DNA of 64,000 bases, from NCBI RefSeq assembly GCF_009882935.1, contig NZ_WTVA01000015.1:1001108-1065107 (forward strand), given 5' to 3'. This stretch comes from Sneathiella chungangensis. Its GTDB lineage: Bacteria; Pseudomonadota; Alphaproteobacteria; Sneathiellales; Sneathiellaceae. Positions 19,557-27,900 of this stretch are shown in pieces. The notes under the pieces were generated by a model. That model was given only the letters and a program-made list of their open reading frames with translations, was not told the DNA's origin and made no database searches. Positions within the stretch are counted from its first letter, which is position 1; the number at the start of each line of letters is the position of its first letter. The position numbers and the translations under genes were made by a program.

Positions 19557-21080
19557 ATGCAGGCAAAGATAAAGACCGTTGCCTTTCAGGGGCTCGACGT
19601 GCGGGAGGTGGATGTGCAGGTGATGATGGCCTCCGGGCTGCCCGCCTTCACGATCGTCGGCCTTGCGGACAAATCCGTTGCCGAAAGCAAGGAGCGGGTG
19701 CGCGCGGCGCTGACCTCCCTCGGCGTCGGCCTGCCGCCCAAACGCATTACCATCAATCTCGCCCCGGCGGACCTGCCCAAGGAAGGGGCGCATTACGATC
19801 TTCCCATCGCGCTTGGCGTGCTGGCGGCGATGGGTATCCTCCCCGCCGATGAGCTGGATGATTACTACGTCATGGGCGAGCTGTCGCTGGACGGGAGCTG
19901 CAATCCGGTCTCCGGCGTGCTGCCCGCGGCCGTCGCCGCCGTGGCGGAGGACAGAAACATCATCTGCCCCGAAGCCTCCGGCCCGGAAGCGGCCTGGGCG
20001 GGGGAGCTTGAGGTGCTGGCGCCGCCGAGCCTGCTCGCTCTCATCAATCATTTCAAGGGAACGCAGGTGCTGACCCCGCCCGCGCACGGCGACATCCTCG
20101 ATGAGGTGCTGTCTCTCAAGCTTGAAGACATAAAGGGGCAGGAAACGGCGAAGCGGGCGCTTGAAGTTGCCGCGGCGGGCGGACATAACCTGTTGATGAC
20201 CGGGCCGCCGGGGTCGGGCAAATCAATGCTGGCGTCACGGCTCCCCGGCCTGCTGCCGCCGCTCGATGCCGCCGAAGCGCTGGAAGTCAATATGATATCC
20301 AGTATTGCCGGCGAGATGAAGGAGGGCCGGCTTTCCCGCCGCCGTCCCTTTAGCGACCCCCATCATTCGGCGTCGGTTGCCGCCATGGTCGGTGGCGGCC
20401 GCGGCGCGAAGCCGGGAGAGGTCTCGCTCGCCCATCTCGGCGTTCTCTTCCTCGATGAGTTGCCGGAATTCAACCGCCAGGTTCTGGAATCCCTGCGTCA
20501 GCCCGTCGAGAGCGGCAAGGCCGTCGTTGCGCGCGCCAACCTGCATGTCACCTATCCGGCGCGGATGCAGCTTGTCGCGGCGATGAACCCCTGCCGCTGC
20601 GGTCATTTGGATGATGCGTCGCTGGCCTGCGCGCGGGCGCCGAAATGCGCGATGGAGTACCGCTCCCGCATCTCCGGGCCGATGCTGGACCGCATCGATA
20701 TCCATGTCGATGTGCCCGCCGTTTCCGCCGCAAACCTGACCCTGCCGCCGCCGACGGACACGACGGAGATGGTCGCCGCGCGCGTGTTTCGGGCCCGGGA
20801 AATCCAGCGTGAACGCTATAAGGATATCGATCACGCGACGCCCATCCGAACCAATGCCGATGCGGAAGGGGAAATTCTGGAACAATTCGTTGACTTTGAT
20901 ACGCCGGCGCGACACCTATTGCAGGACGCCATCGGCAAGTTGAAACTCTCCGCGCGCGGCTATCACCGGGTCTTGCGGGTCGCCCGCACCCTCGCCGATC
21001 TGGAGGCAAGCGAGGCCGTCAGCCGCTCCCATATCGCCGAGGCGCTGGAATACCGCCGCCGCCTCGCGATGGGCGGGTAG
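19557..21080 (+). CDS. comM: YifB/ComM Mg-chelatase-like AAA+ ATPase
   Basis: A 507-residue protein. It has an N-terminal Lon-protease-like fold (ChlI, about 1-170), a central Mg-chelatase AAA+ domain with Walker A GPPGSGKS (K222) and Walker B LFLDELPEF, and a C-terminal lid. A cysteine cluster (NPCRCGH...CARAPKC) follows the sensor region. ComM is a helicase that promotes branch migration during natural transformation; in species not known to be transformable its role is unclear. It stands alone between gshB and a convergent TPR gene. Confidence 0.92.
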   Translation: MQAKIKTVAFQGLDVREVDVQVMMASGLPAFTIVGLADKSVAESKERVRAALTSLGVGLPPKRITINLAPADLPKEGAHYDLPIALGVLAAMGILPADELDDYYVMGELSLDGSCNPVSGVLPAAVAAVAEDRNIICPEASGPEAAWAGELEVLAPPSLLALINHFKGTQVLTPPAHGDILDEVLSLKLEDIKGQETAKRALEVAAAGGHNLLMTGPPGSGKSMLASRLPGLLPPLDAAEALEVNMISSIAGEMKEGRLSRRRPFSDPHHSASVAAMVGGGRGAKPGEVSLAHLGVLFLDELPEFNRQVLESLRQPVESGKAVVARANLHVTYPARMQLVAAMNPCRCGHLDDASLACARAPKCAMEYRSRISGPMLDRIDIHVDVPAVSAANLTLPPPTDTTEMVAARVFRAREIQRERYKDIDHATPIRTNADAEGEILEQFVDFDTPARHLLQDAIGKLKLSARGYHRVLRVARTLADLEASEAVSRSHIAEALEYRRRLAMGG

Positions 21081-21086
21081 ACGCCG

Positions 21087-21869
21087 CTATTTATCCTTGT
21101 TGACGTCAATGGCTTCCAGATGGCGGCGGGCTTCGTCGCCGGCCGGGGAGTTGGGGACAAGCTCAAGCACGCGGAGCCAGTCCGTCCGGGCGAGATCGGT
21201 TTTCCCCGATTTCTGGTAGAGGATGCCCCGCTCGATCAGCGCATCGGCGAGGTCGGGCTCAAGCGACAGGGCGAGCTCGACATCCTCGAGCGCCCGCACA
21301 TCATCCCCGAGCTGGCGCCAGGCGGCGGCGCGGAAGGTGAGCGCATCGGCGCGGGCCGGGTCGAGCTTGAGCGCGAGATCGAGATCATCGAAGGCGCGCT
21401 TGTAGTCGCCGACGCGCGCGAGAATCCGGCTGCGGTCGATGAGAAGGTCGATATTCTCGGGTTCGATCCCGAGCCCCGTCGTGGCGACCGCGTTGGCCCG
21501 TTCATATTCCTCCGCCAGAAGCCAGACATTGGCGGCCTGCGTCAGCACCGGGACGACAAGATCGGAGCCTGCCGCCTGCATATCCTCCGCCAGTTCCTCG
21601 AGCGTCAGCGCCGCATGATCATATTTCTTCATGGCCACCAGCGCCAGCGCGACACAATGGCGGGCCGGAAATCCGCCCCCGGAATCGCGCCAGGCGAGGG
21701 CGGATTCGAAGGCCTTCTCCGGCTCCCGCCGTGTCAGCGTGAGGCAGGCTTCATACTCGCTTTCCTGCGTCCGGATCCCATCCGCGGCACCCGCACCGAG
21801 CGCGGCGGATTGCGGGAGGGCGAGCGAGATTGCCGGTGCAAGAAAGAGGAAGAGGGTTTGCGCGCGCAT
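21087..21869 (-). CDS. Exported tetratricopeptide repeat protein
   Basis: A 260-residue protein with a cleavable signal peptide (residues 1-26, ending ALGAGA). Several TPR-like helical repeats follow, visible at about 105-135, 140-170 (YKRAFDDLDLALKLDPARAD), 175-205 (VRALEDVELALSLEPDLAD) and 210-245. The A/G/P spacing at consensus positions is typical. It is likely periplasmic and a protein-protein adaptor; no partner is evident. It is convergent with comM, with only 6 bp between stops, and divergent from the SIMPL gene. Confidence 0.75.
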   Translation of the reverse strand: MRAQTLFLFLAPAISLALPQSAALGAGAADGIRTQESEYEACLTLTRREPEKAFESALAWRDSGGGFPARHCVALALVAMKKYDHAALTLEELAEDMQAAGSDLVVPVLTQAANVWLLAEEYERANAVATTGLGIEPENIDLLIDRSRILARVGDYKRAFDDLDLALKLDPARADALTFRAAAWRQLGDDVRALEDVELALSLEPDLADALIERGILYQKSGKTDLARTDWLRVLELVPNSPAGDEARRHLEAIDVNKDK

Positions 21870-21939
21870 AAAATGCCTTAAATTGGTCTTGATTCGACCT
21901 TACATGCCGAAACGGATTGATTATTTTGGGAGTTCTACC

Positions 21940-22668
21940 ATGAACAGACTGGTTATCGCTACCGTTGCTTTTCTCAGCTTTGCCCCTCTTGCCGCGGCGG
22001 CGGACATGCCTCACCGCACCTTCGCCCAGCAGGACCAGGTCGTCCTCAACCTGACAAGCGAGGGCTGGGTAAAAACCGATACGGCGCGGGTTTCCGTCTT
22101 CATCGAGCTTGTCCAGCAGGAGGAAGGCGCCGACGCGCTGAAAAAGAAGATTGATGGCTCGCTCCAGTCCCTCGCCAAGGATGTCGACTGGCGCATCACC
22201 TCCTCGCGGCAGCAGCTCGACCAGACGGGCCTGAACCGCTGGTATGTCACTGCCGAGGCGCGCATTCCGGAAGCCGCGATCTCGGGCCTGCAGGACAGGG
22301 CGAAGGAAGCGAGCAGCCCGGGGTACAAGGTCAACATTTCGGATGTGGATTTCACGCCTTCCCTCGCCGAGTTCGAGAAACTGAAGGCGGATTTGCGCGA
22401 GCAGATTTACCAGCAGGCGCTCGATGAAGTTGCGCGGCTCAACAAGGTAATGCCGGGCGCGGATTATCATGTCCGCAAGGTCGATTTCGTGCAGCTCTAT
22501 CCGGTGCAGGCCATGGACGCGGCGCCGCGCACGATGATGATGAAATCGGGCATGGCGGCCGAATCCTCGGGCTCGCAGGGCGGGGCCGAGCTTCTCGTCT
22601 CGGTCAAGCAGTCGGTCTCCGCGCAGGTCGTGCTTGGCCGGAGCGCCATGCCGATGAAACAGGAATAG
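21940..22668 (+). CDS. Periplasmic SIMPL-domain protein
   Basis: A 242-residue protein with a signal peptide cleaved after about residue 21 (LAAAADMP). The mature part resembles the SIMPL (DUF541) family, with alternating strands and a long KLKADLREQIYQQALDEVARL helix. I chose the ATG at 21940 because GGGAG lies 7 bp before it, although the frame is open far upstream. The function of SIMPL proteins in bacteria is mostly unknown, some being stress-related. The next gene begins 1 bp after its stop, so they are probably cotranscribed. Confidence 0.75.
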   Translation: MNRLVIATVAFLSFAPLAAAADMPHRTFAQQDQVVLNLTSEGWVKTDTARVSVFIELVQQEEGADALKKKIDGSLQSLAKDVDWRITSSRQQLDQTGLNRWYVTAEARIPEAAISGLQDRAKEASSPGYKVNISDVDFTPSLAEFEKLKADLREQIYQQALDEVARLNKVMPGADYHVRKVDFVQLYPVQAMDAAPRTMMMKSGMAAESSGSQGGAELLVSVKQSVSAQVVLGRSAMPMKQE

Positions 22669-22669
22669 C

Positions 22670-23536
22670 ATGACGAAGCGGCTTTTCTGTTTCGGTTTCG
22701 GCTTCACGGCGCGCCAGATCGCGGCGGATTATCCGGCGTGGCGGGTGATGGGCACAAGCCGGTCGCCTGCCTTCGATCCGGCGCCGCACGCGCCGTCGCT
22801 GTTCGCCTTCCGACGCGGCCAGCGGATCGAGAGTTTCGCCGAAATCGCCAGGAATGTGAGCCATATCCTGCTCTCCATCCCGCCGGATGACGCGGGGGAT
22901 CCGGTGTTCGACGTGATGGCGGAGGATATTCTCCGCCTGCCGAAGCTGGAATGGGTCGGCTATCTCTCGACGACCGGCGTCTACGGCGATCTCGACGGCG
23001 GATGGGTCGATGAGGATACCCCCTACAACCCCTCCGGCGATCGCGGGCGGCGGCGGATGCGGGCGGAACAGGACTGGCGCGGGCTATATGAACGAAAAGG
23101 CCTGCCGGTCCATATTTTTCGCCTGCCCGGGATTTACGGACCGGGCCGCAACCAGCTTGTCTCGCTGCAGTCGGGCAAGGCCCGGCGCGTCGTCAAGGAC
23201 GGCCAGGTCTTCTCGCGCATCCATGTCGCCGATCTTGCCGCGATCCTGATGGCCTCGATGGAACGGCCGAATCCGGGCGCCATCTTTAATGTCGCCGATG
23301 ACGAACCCGCCCCGCCGCAGGATGTGGTCACCTACGCCGCAGAGCTTCTCGGCATGGATCCGCCGCCCCTGATCGACTTCGATTCCGCCGATCTCAGCCC
23401 CATGGCCCGCAGCTTTTATGCGGACAGCAAGCGGGTCAGCAACGCGAAAATCAAGTCGGAGCTTGGGATTTCCCTAAAATATCCCACATACAGGGAAGGT
23501 TTGGCGGCTTTGCTTCCCGCCAGAATCGGTATATAA
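22670..23536 (+). CDS. SDR/epimerase-like NAD(P)-binding protein (YeeZ-like)
   Basis: A 288-residue Rossmann-fold protein. The N-terminus is CFGFGFTARQIA, with a GxG dinucleotide loop (G9, G11). YLSTTGVYGD near residue 103 is the conserved strand and Tyr region of extended SDR proteins. HIFRLPGIYGPGRN is a typical epimerase-like motif. It resembles the E. coli YeeZ group of atypical SDRs with unassigned substrates. It is directly downstream of the SIMPL gene and 40 bp before the TetR regulator. Confidence 0.8.
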   Translation: MTKRLFCFGFGFTARQIAADYPAWRVMGTSRSPAFDPAPHAPSLFAFRRGQRIESFAEIARNVSHILLSIPPDDAGDPVFDVMAEDILRLPKLEWVGYLSTTGVYGDLDGGWVDEDTPYNPSGDRGRRRMRAEQDWRGLYERKGLPVHIFRLPGIYGPGRNQLVSLQSGKARRVVKDGQVFSRIHVADLAAILMASMERPNPGAIFNVADDEPAPPQDVVTYAAELLGMDPPPLIDFDSADLSPMARSFYADSKRVSNAKIKSELGISLKYPTYREGLAALLPARIGI

Positions 23537-23576
23537 CCATTCTAAAGACTGTATTTGAGGCCGGATGGAACAGTAG

Positions 23577-24161
23577 ATGGCACGGACGAAATGCTTTAAT
23601 CGCGAAGAGGCGCTGGAAAAAGCCATGCAGGCTTTCTGGGCGAAGGGCTATGAGGCCACGTCCGTCCAGGACCTCGTCGAATGCATGGGCATCAACCGCG
23701 GCAGCCTGTATGACACCTTTGGCGACAAGCACAGGCTGTTTCTCGAAGCACTCGATCAGTATGGCACCGGGGCGCTGCTGCGCACGGACGTGCTGCGCGG
23801 GGAGGGAAATCCGCGCGAAATCCTTTCCCGCTTCATGTATGTCTTCATGCAGAAACAGGTGATGGACCCGAAACGCCGGGGCTGCTTCATGACCAATGCG
23901 GCGGTCGAGCTCTGCTCCCGCGATGACGAATGTGCGGAACGGGTGCGCGTCTTCTTTGAGGACATGGAGGATGCGCTTAAAGAGCTCATTGCCCGCGGGC
24001 AGCGCGAGGGAACCTTCAACACAAAACGCGATGCGGCCAGCCTCGCGTCTTTTTTTGTCGGCGTCATGCAGGGCATGCGGGTCGTCGGCAAGGTCAACCC
24101 GGATGAAGCGGTGCTTCGTCCCATGGTCGATGTGGCGCTGACGGTTCTGGACGGCGAATGA
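23577..24161 (+). CDS. TetR/AcrR family transcriptional regulator
   Basis: A 194-residue one-component repressor. The N-terminal helix-turn-helix (AFWAKGYEATSVQDLVECMGINRGSLYDTFGDK, split over about 18-52) is a clear TetR DNA-binding domain. The all-helical C-terminus would bind a small ligand. Its ATGA overlap with the small membrane gene downstream suggests that the two act together. The ligand and operator are unknown. No convincing palindrome was seen in the 40 bp before it. Confidence 0.9.
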   Translation: MARTKCFNREEALEKAMQAFWAKGYEATSVQDLVECMGINRGSLYDTFGDKHRLFLEALDQYGTGALLRTDVLRGEGNPREILSRFMYVFMQKQVMDPKRRGCFMTNAAVELCSRDDECAERVRVFFEDMEDALKELIARGQREGTFNTKRDAASLASFFVGVMQGMRVVGKVNPDEAVLRPMVDVALTVLDGE

Positions 24162-24472
24162 CCGAACTCGGGATTGATCTTTGGGGCGCCGTGTTTCAGG
24201 CGGCCTCCTTCCTCTCTTTAATGGCGATTCCCTGGACCGACGGAAAAATACGGGTGGTTCTGGCCGTGCTGGCGACCGCCGGGATTGCCGCAATCCTCGG
24301 CTTTCAGCTTTATATCGGCATCCAGAAAGAGGATATGGCGCTCGGCATGGAGCTGATGATCGTCACGATCACGAATGTCGTGCTTTACTTCGCCATCAGC
24401 TGGGGGGTCGAACGGCTCTTTCGCCTTTATCTGCTCAAGCGCCGGAAAGATCGCTCGCCGCCGACGTCATGA
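24158..24472 (+). CDS. Small three-helix membrane protein
   Basis: A 104-residue hydrophobic protein with three predicted transmembrane segments (about residues 10-25, 32-53 and 64-88) and a basic tail ending KRRKDRSPP. I do not recognise a family. It overlaps the TetR gene by 4 bp (ATGA), which implies translational coupling, and overlaps the end of convergent tlpA by 6 bp. It could be a target or accessory of the TetR regulator. Confidence 0.6.
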   Translation: MTELGIDLWGAVFQAASFLSLMAIPWTDGKIRVVLAVLATAGIAAILGFQLYIGIQKEDMALGMELMIVTITNVVLYFAISWGVERLFRLYLLKRRKDRSPPTS

Positions 24473-25039
24473 CCCGTCGATGATGTGGCGGATCAATGCC
24501 TTGGCTTCCGGCGAATCCCACTCCGCGGGGCCGACAAGACGGCCGATTTCTTCTCCGTCCCGGTTCAGCAGGATGCTCGCCGGCAGCCCGAAAACACCGG
24601 AATCGCGGCCGGATTTCACGGTTTTATCGTTGCGCGGCGCAAGGTTCCGGATGCCCAGCTTCTTGAAAAAGCCTGTTACCTTTTCCATGCCCTGAAGGTC
24701 CTGACCGATCGCGAGAACCTCGAAATCATCACCGCCCATTTCCCCTTGCAACCGGTCAAGGCTCGGCATTTCCTTGCGGCAGGGCGCGCACCAGGTGGCC
24801 CAGAAATTGATGAGGACGACCTTGCCGCGATGATCGGAAAGCGTCTCCTCCGCTCCCTCGCTATTCAGGAAGGTGAAATCCTTGAAGGCGCGGGGCGTCT
24901 CATAGGGGGCGAAATTCTGCATCTCGCCGGTCAGCAACGCGTTCAGATTTTCCGAGAAAGCTGTTGATGTTCCCGCCACAAGCCCTGTAAATGTAAGCAA
25001 GAAAAGCAGGCCTGTGACTTTCATGGGTTTGTTCATCAT
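24467..25039 (-). CDS. tlpA: TlpA-like thiol:disulfide oxidoreductase
   Basis: A 190-residue thioredoxin-fold protein exported or anchored by an N-terminal hydrophobic segment (about 8-27). The active site is W83-C84-A-P-C87 in NFWATWCAPCRKE. The cis-proline loop near FGLPASILL is present. TlpA-type proteins reduce periplasmic disulfides, for example during cytochrome oxidase or cytochrome c assembly. The start is one of two adjacent ATGs (25039/25036). It is divergent from argH across 39 bp, as in many alphaproteobacteria. The frame stays open upstream for over 900 codons antisense to argH and lysA, which is not coding. Confidence 0.9.
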   Translation of the reverse strand: MMNKPMKVTGLLFLLTFTGLVAGTSTAFSENLNALLTGEMQNFAPYETPRAFKDFTFLNSEGAEETLSDHRGKVVLINFWATWCAPCRKEMPSLDRLQGEMGGDDFEVLAIGQDLQGMEKVTGFFKKLGIRNLAPRNDKTVKSGRDSGVFGLPASILLNRDGEEIGRLVGPAEWDSPEAKALIRHIIDGS

Positions 25040-25078
25040 GGTTGTTAAACGTCCAATTGTTACTAAGCGAGCCAGATT

Positions 25079-26479
25079 ATGAGCGCAAACGAGCTTTGGG
25101 GTGGCAGATTTGCCAAAGGCCCCGCCGAAATTATGGAACGGATCAATGCCTCCATTGACTTTGATCGCCGGCTCTATGCCCAGGATATAATGGGTTCGAT
25201 GGCGCATTCCAGTATGTTGATGGCCTGCAAAATCATTTCCGAGGAAGATGGTAGGAAAATTCAGGAAGGCTTGCAGACAATTCTTCGTGAGATCGAGGCG
25301 GGGAATTTCAAGACCGACCCGGCGCTTGAAGATATCCATATGCATGTGGAGGCGCGGCTTCGCGAGCTTATCGGCGATGCGGCGGGACGATTGCATACGG
25401 CGCGGTCGCGCAATGACCAGGTGGCGACGGATTTCCGGCTCTGGGTGCGCGACACCATGGATCATCTGGATGGGGAGCTTGCCGATCTGCAGGATGCGCT
25501 TCTGGATCAGGCGGAGGCGGAGGCCGATACGGTGATGCCGGGCTTCACCCATCTGCAGGCGGCGCAGCCGGTCACCTTCGGTCATCATATGCTTGCCTAT
25601 GTGGAGATGTTCAGCCGTGATCGCGGGCGGCTCAAGGACGCGCGGGCGCGGCTGAACGAAAGCCCGCTGGGCTCCGCCGCGCTGGCCGGCACCTCTTTTC
25701 CCATCGACCGGGAGATGACGGCGAAGGCGCTCAAATTCGATCGGCCGACGGCGAACTCGCTCGACGGCGTGTCGGATCGGGATTTTGCGCTGGAATTCCT
25801 CGGCTTTGCTTCCATCTGCTCGATGCATCTCTCCCGCCTCGCGGAGGAGATCGTCATCTGGTCGAGCGCGCAGTTCCGCTTTGTTGAATGCTCCGACAGT
25901 TTCTCGACCGGTTCCTCGATCATGCCGCAGAAGAAGAACCCGGATGCGGCGGAGCTGATCCGCGGCAAGGCTGGGCGTAGCGCGGGCGCCTTCACGTCGC
26001 TCCTGATGATGATGAAGGGCCTGCCCATGACCTATGGAAAGGATATGCAGGAAGACAAGGAACCGGTCTTCGATGCCGCCGACAACCTGCAGCTTTGCCT
26101 CGCCGCCATGAGCGGGATGATCCGCGATATCACGGTCAATGGGGAGGTGATGACGGCGGCCTCCGGCGCGGGCTTCACCACGGCAACCGATCTTGCCGAC
26201 TGGCTGGTGCAGAAACTCGACATGCCCTTCCGCCAGGCGCATCATGTAACCGGCGCCCTTGTAAAGCTCGCCGAGGATAACAAATGTGGGCTTGAGGATT
26301 TGTCCCTCGCCCAGATGCAATCGGTCGAGAGCGGCATCACGGATGATATATATAAGGTGCTCGGCGTTCAGAATTCTGTTGCCAGCCGAGTGAGTTACGG
26401 CGGTACGGCGCCCTCGAACGTGCGCGAGCAGGTTACGCGCTGGCGCAAACGGCGGGCGGAAGAAGGGGGCGGAAAATGA
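25079..26479 (+). CDS. argH: Argininosuccinate lyase
   Basis: A 466-residue enzyme of the fumarase/aspartase superfamily that splits argininosuccinate to arginine and fumarate. The signature [12 protein letters not shown] is at 278-289, with the catalytic Ser around 279-280. The conserved H158 lies in PGFTHLQ, and an SRNDQVATD block occurs near residue 110. The length is standard. Its stop overlaps the start of a tiny lipoprotein gene (ATGA), and lysA follows, an order widely kept in alphaproteobacteria. Confidence 0.97.
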   Translation: MSANELWGGRFAKGPAEIMERINASIDFDRRLYAQDIMGSMAHSSMLMACKIISEEDGRKIQEGLQTILREIEAGNFKTDPALEDIHMHVEARLRELIGDAAGRLHTARSRNDQVATDFRLWVRDTMDHLDGELADLQDALLDQAEAEADTVMPGFTHLQAAQPVTFGHHMLAYVEMFSRDRGRLKDARARLNESPLGSAALAGTSFPIDREMTAKALKFDRPTANSLDGVSDRDFALEFLGFASICSMHLSRLAEEIVIWSSAQFRFVECSDSFSTGSSIMPQKKNPDAAELIRGKAGRSAGAFTSLLMMMKGLPMTYGKDMQEDKEPVFDAADNLQLCLAAMSGMIRDITVNGEVMTAASGAGFTTATDLADWLVQKLDMPFRQAHHVTGALVKLAEDNKCGLEDLSLAQMQSVESGITDDIYKVLGVQNSVASRVSYGGTAPSNVREQVTRWRKRRAEEGGGK

Positions 26480-26601
26480 AACGATTGCTAGCAGGGGCCG
26501 TCCTGATTGTGATGACACTCGGATTATTGTCGGCCTGCGGTGTAAAAAGCCCACCCAAATATTCCCCGGATGCGCCAAAATCCGAACAGAAGACAGACTA
26601 G
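26476..26601 (+). CDS. LptM-like small lipoprotein
   Basis: A 41-residue predicted lipoprotein. A basic start (MKRLL), a hydrophobic stretch and the lipobox LSAC with C21 are followed by [10 protein letters not shown] and a short charged tail. This matches the pattern of LptM (YifL), a tiny lipoprotein reported to help mature the LPS translocon LptD/E. The start overlaps the argH stop (ATGA) with GGAAA just upstream, and lysA begins 22 bp after its stop. Naming it LptM rests on size, lipobox and the G-K-P-P motif. Confidence 0.7.
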   Translation: MKRLLAGAVLIVMTLGLLSACGVKSPPKYSPDAPKSEQKTD

Positions 26602-26623
26602 TTTTAGAAAAGATTACCAAGAA

Positions 26624-27889
26624 ATGGATCATTTCACTTATAAGAATGGCGAGCTTTATGCCGAGGATGTTCCCCTCAGCGCCATTGCCGAGACAGTGGG
26701 CACACCCTTTTACTGCTATTCCACTGCAACGCTGGAACGCCATTACAAGGTGTTCTCCGGTGCGTTTGACGGGGCGAATGCACTTGTTTGCTACGCGCTG
26801 AAGGCCAATTCCAACCAGGCGGTGATCCGCACCCTCGCGAAATTGGGATCGGGCGCGGATGTGGTCTCCGAAGGGGAGCTGCGCCGCGCGATTGAGGCCG
26901 GAGTGCCGCCCGAGAAAATCGTCTTTTCCGGCGTCGGCAAGAAACCGGAGGAAATGCGCTATGCGCTGGAGGCCGGAATCCATCAGTTCAATGTGGAATC
27001 GGAGCCCGAAGTGCGCACCTTGAGCGAGGTGGCGAGCAGCATGGGCGTCATGGCGCCCATCACCTTCCGCGTCAATCCGGATGTGGATGCGAAAACTCAT
27101 GCCAAAATCTCCACCGGCAAGGCGGAAAACAAGTTCGGCGTGCCCTGGCAGGATGTGTCCCGCATCTATGCCGAGACCGCCGCCCTGCCCGGCATTGCGA
27201 TCAAGGGCGTGGATGTCCATATCGGGTCGCAGCTTACCGATCTTGAACCCTACAAGAATGCCTTCAACCGGGTGCGCGACCTTGTCCAGCAGCTTAGGGG
27301 CGAAGGGCATGACATTACCCGCGTCGATCTTGGCGGCGGGCTCGGTATTCCCTATGACAGCACAATTCCGCCCGCCCCGACGGCCTATGCCGCCGTCGCG
27401 CTGGAGGCCATTGGCAATCTCGGCTGCCAGATTATTTTTGAGCCCGGTCGCCTGATCGTTGGCAACGCGGGCGTGCTGGTGTCCGAGGTGATCTATGTGA
27501 AGCAGGCGACGCAGCGCAAGTTCATCATTCTGGATGCGGCGATGAACGACCTTATCCGTCCGGCCATGTATGACGGCTACCATCAGATCGATCCGATCCG
27601 GGAGGACCAGAAGCAAGGGAAATACTCTCCCGCCGATGTGGTGGGTCCGGTTTGCGAGACCGGCGATACCTTCGCGCGGGAACGGGACATGCCGGAGCTT
27701 GCGCGCGGCGATCTTGTCGCCTTTCGAAGCGCCGGGGCCTATGGCGCGGTGATGGCCTCCACCTATAATACCCGGCCGCTGGTGCCGGAGGTTCTGGTGA
27801 AGGGCGATCAATATGCGGTGATCAGGGCACGGCCGAGCTTGGAGGAATTGCTGAAGCTTGATATACTGCCTCAGTGGCTCGAGGGGTGA
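26624..27889 (+). CDS. lysA: Diaminopimelate decarboxylase
   Basis: A 421-residue PLP enzyme that makes lysine from meso-diaminopimelate. The PLP lysine is K60 in YALKANSNQAV. HIGSQ, the glycine loop GGGLGIPY and the active-site block CETGDTFARERDMP are all present. I chose the ATG at 26624 (MDHFTYKNGELYAED) because the longer frame would run into the lipoprotein gene. It follows argH and the small lipoprotein, probably on one transcript, and is followed within 12 bp by the TIGR02302 gene. Confidence 0.97.
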   Translation: MDHFTYKNGELYAEDVPLSAIAETVGTPFYCYSTATLERHYKVFSGAFDGANALVCYALKANSNQAVIRTLAKLGSGADVVSEGELRRAIEAGVPPEKIVFSGVGKKPEEMRYALEAGIHQFNVESEPEVRTLSEVASSMGVMAPITFRVNPDVDAKTHAKISTGKAENKFGVPWQDVSRIYAETAALPGIAIKGVDVHIGSQLTDLEPYKNAFNRVRDLVQQLRGEGHDITRVDLGGGLGIPYDSTIPPAPTAYAAVALEAIGNLGCQIIFEPGRLIVGNAGVLVSEVIYVKQATQRKFIILDAAMNDLIRPAMYDGYHQIDPIREDQKQGKYSPADVVGPVCETGDTFARERDMPELARGDLVAFRSAGAYGAVMASTYNTRPLVPEVLVKGDQYAVIRARPSLEELLKLDILPQWLEG

Positions 27890-27900
27890 ATCGAGGATGA

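Noticed and set aside
25040-27811. Minus-strand open frame of over 900 codons continuous with tlpA
   Set aside because: It is antisense to argH, the small lipoprotein and lysA, all with clear motifs. Open antisense frames are common in GC-rich DNA, and the predicted protein is rich in Arg, Gly and His with no domain.
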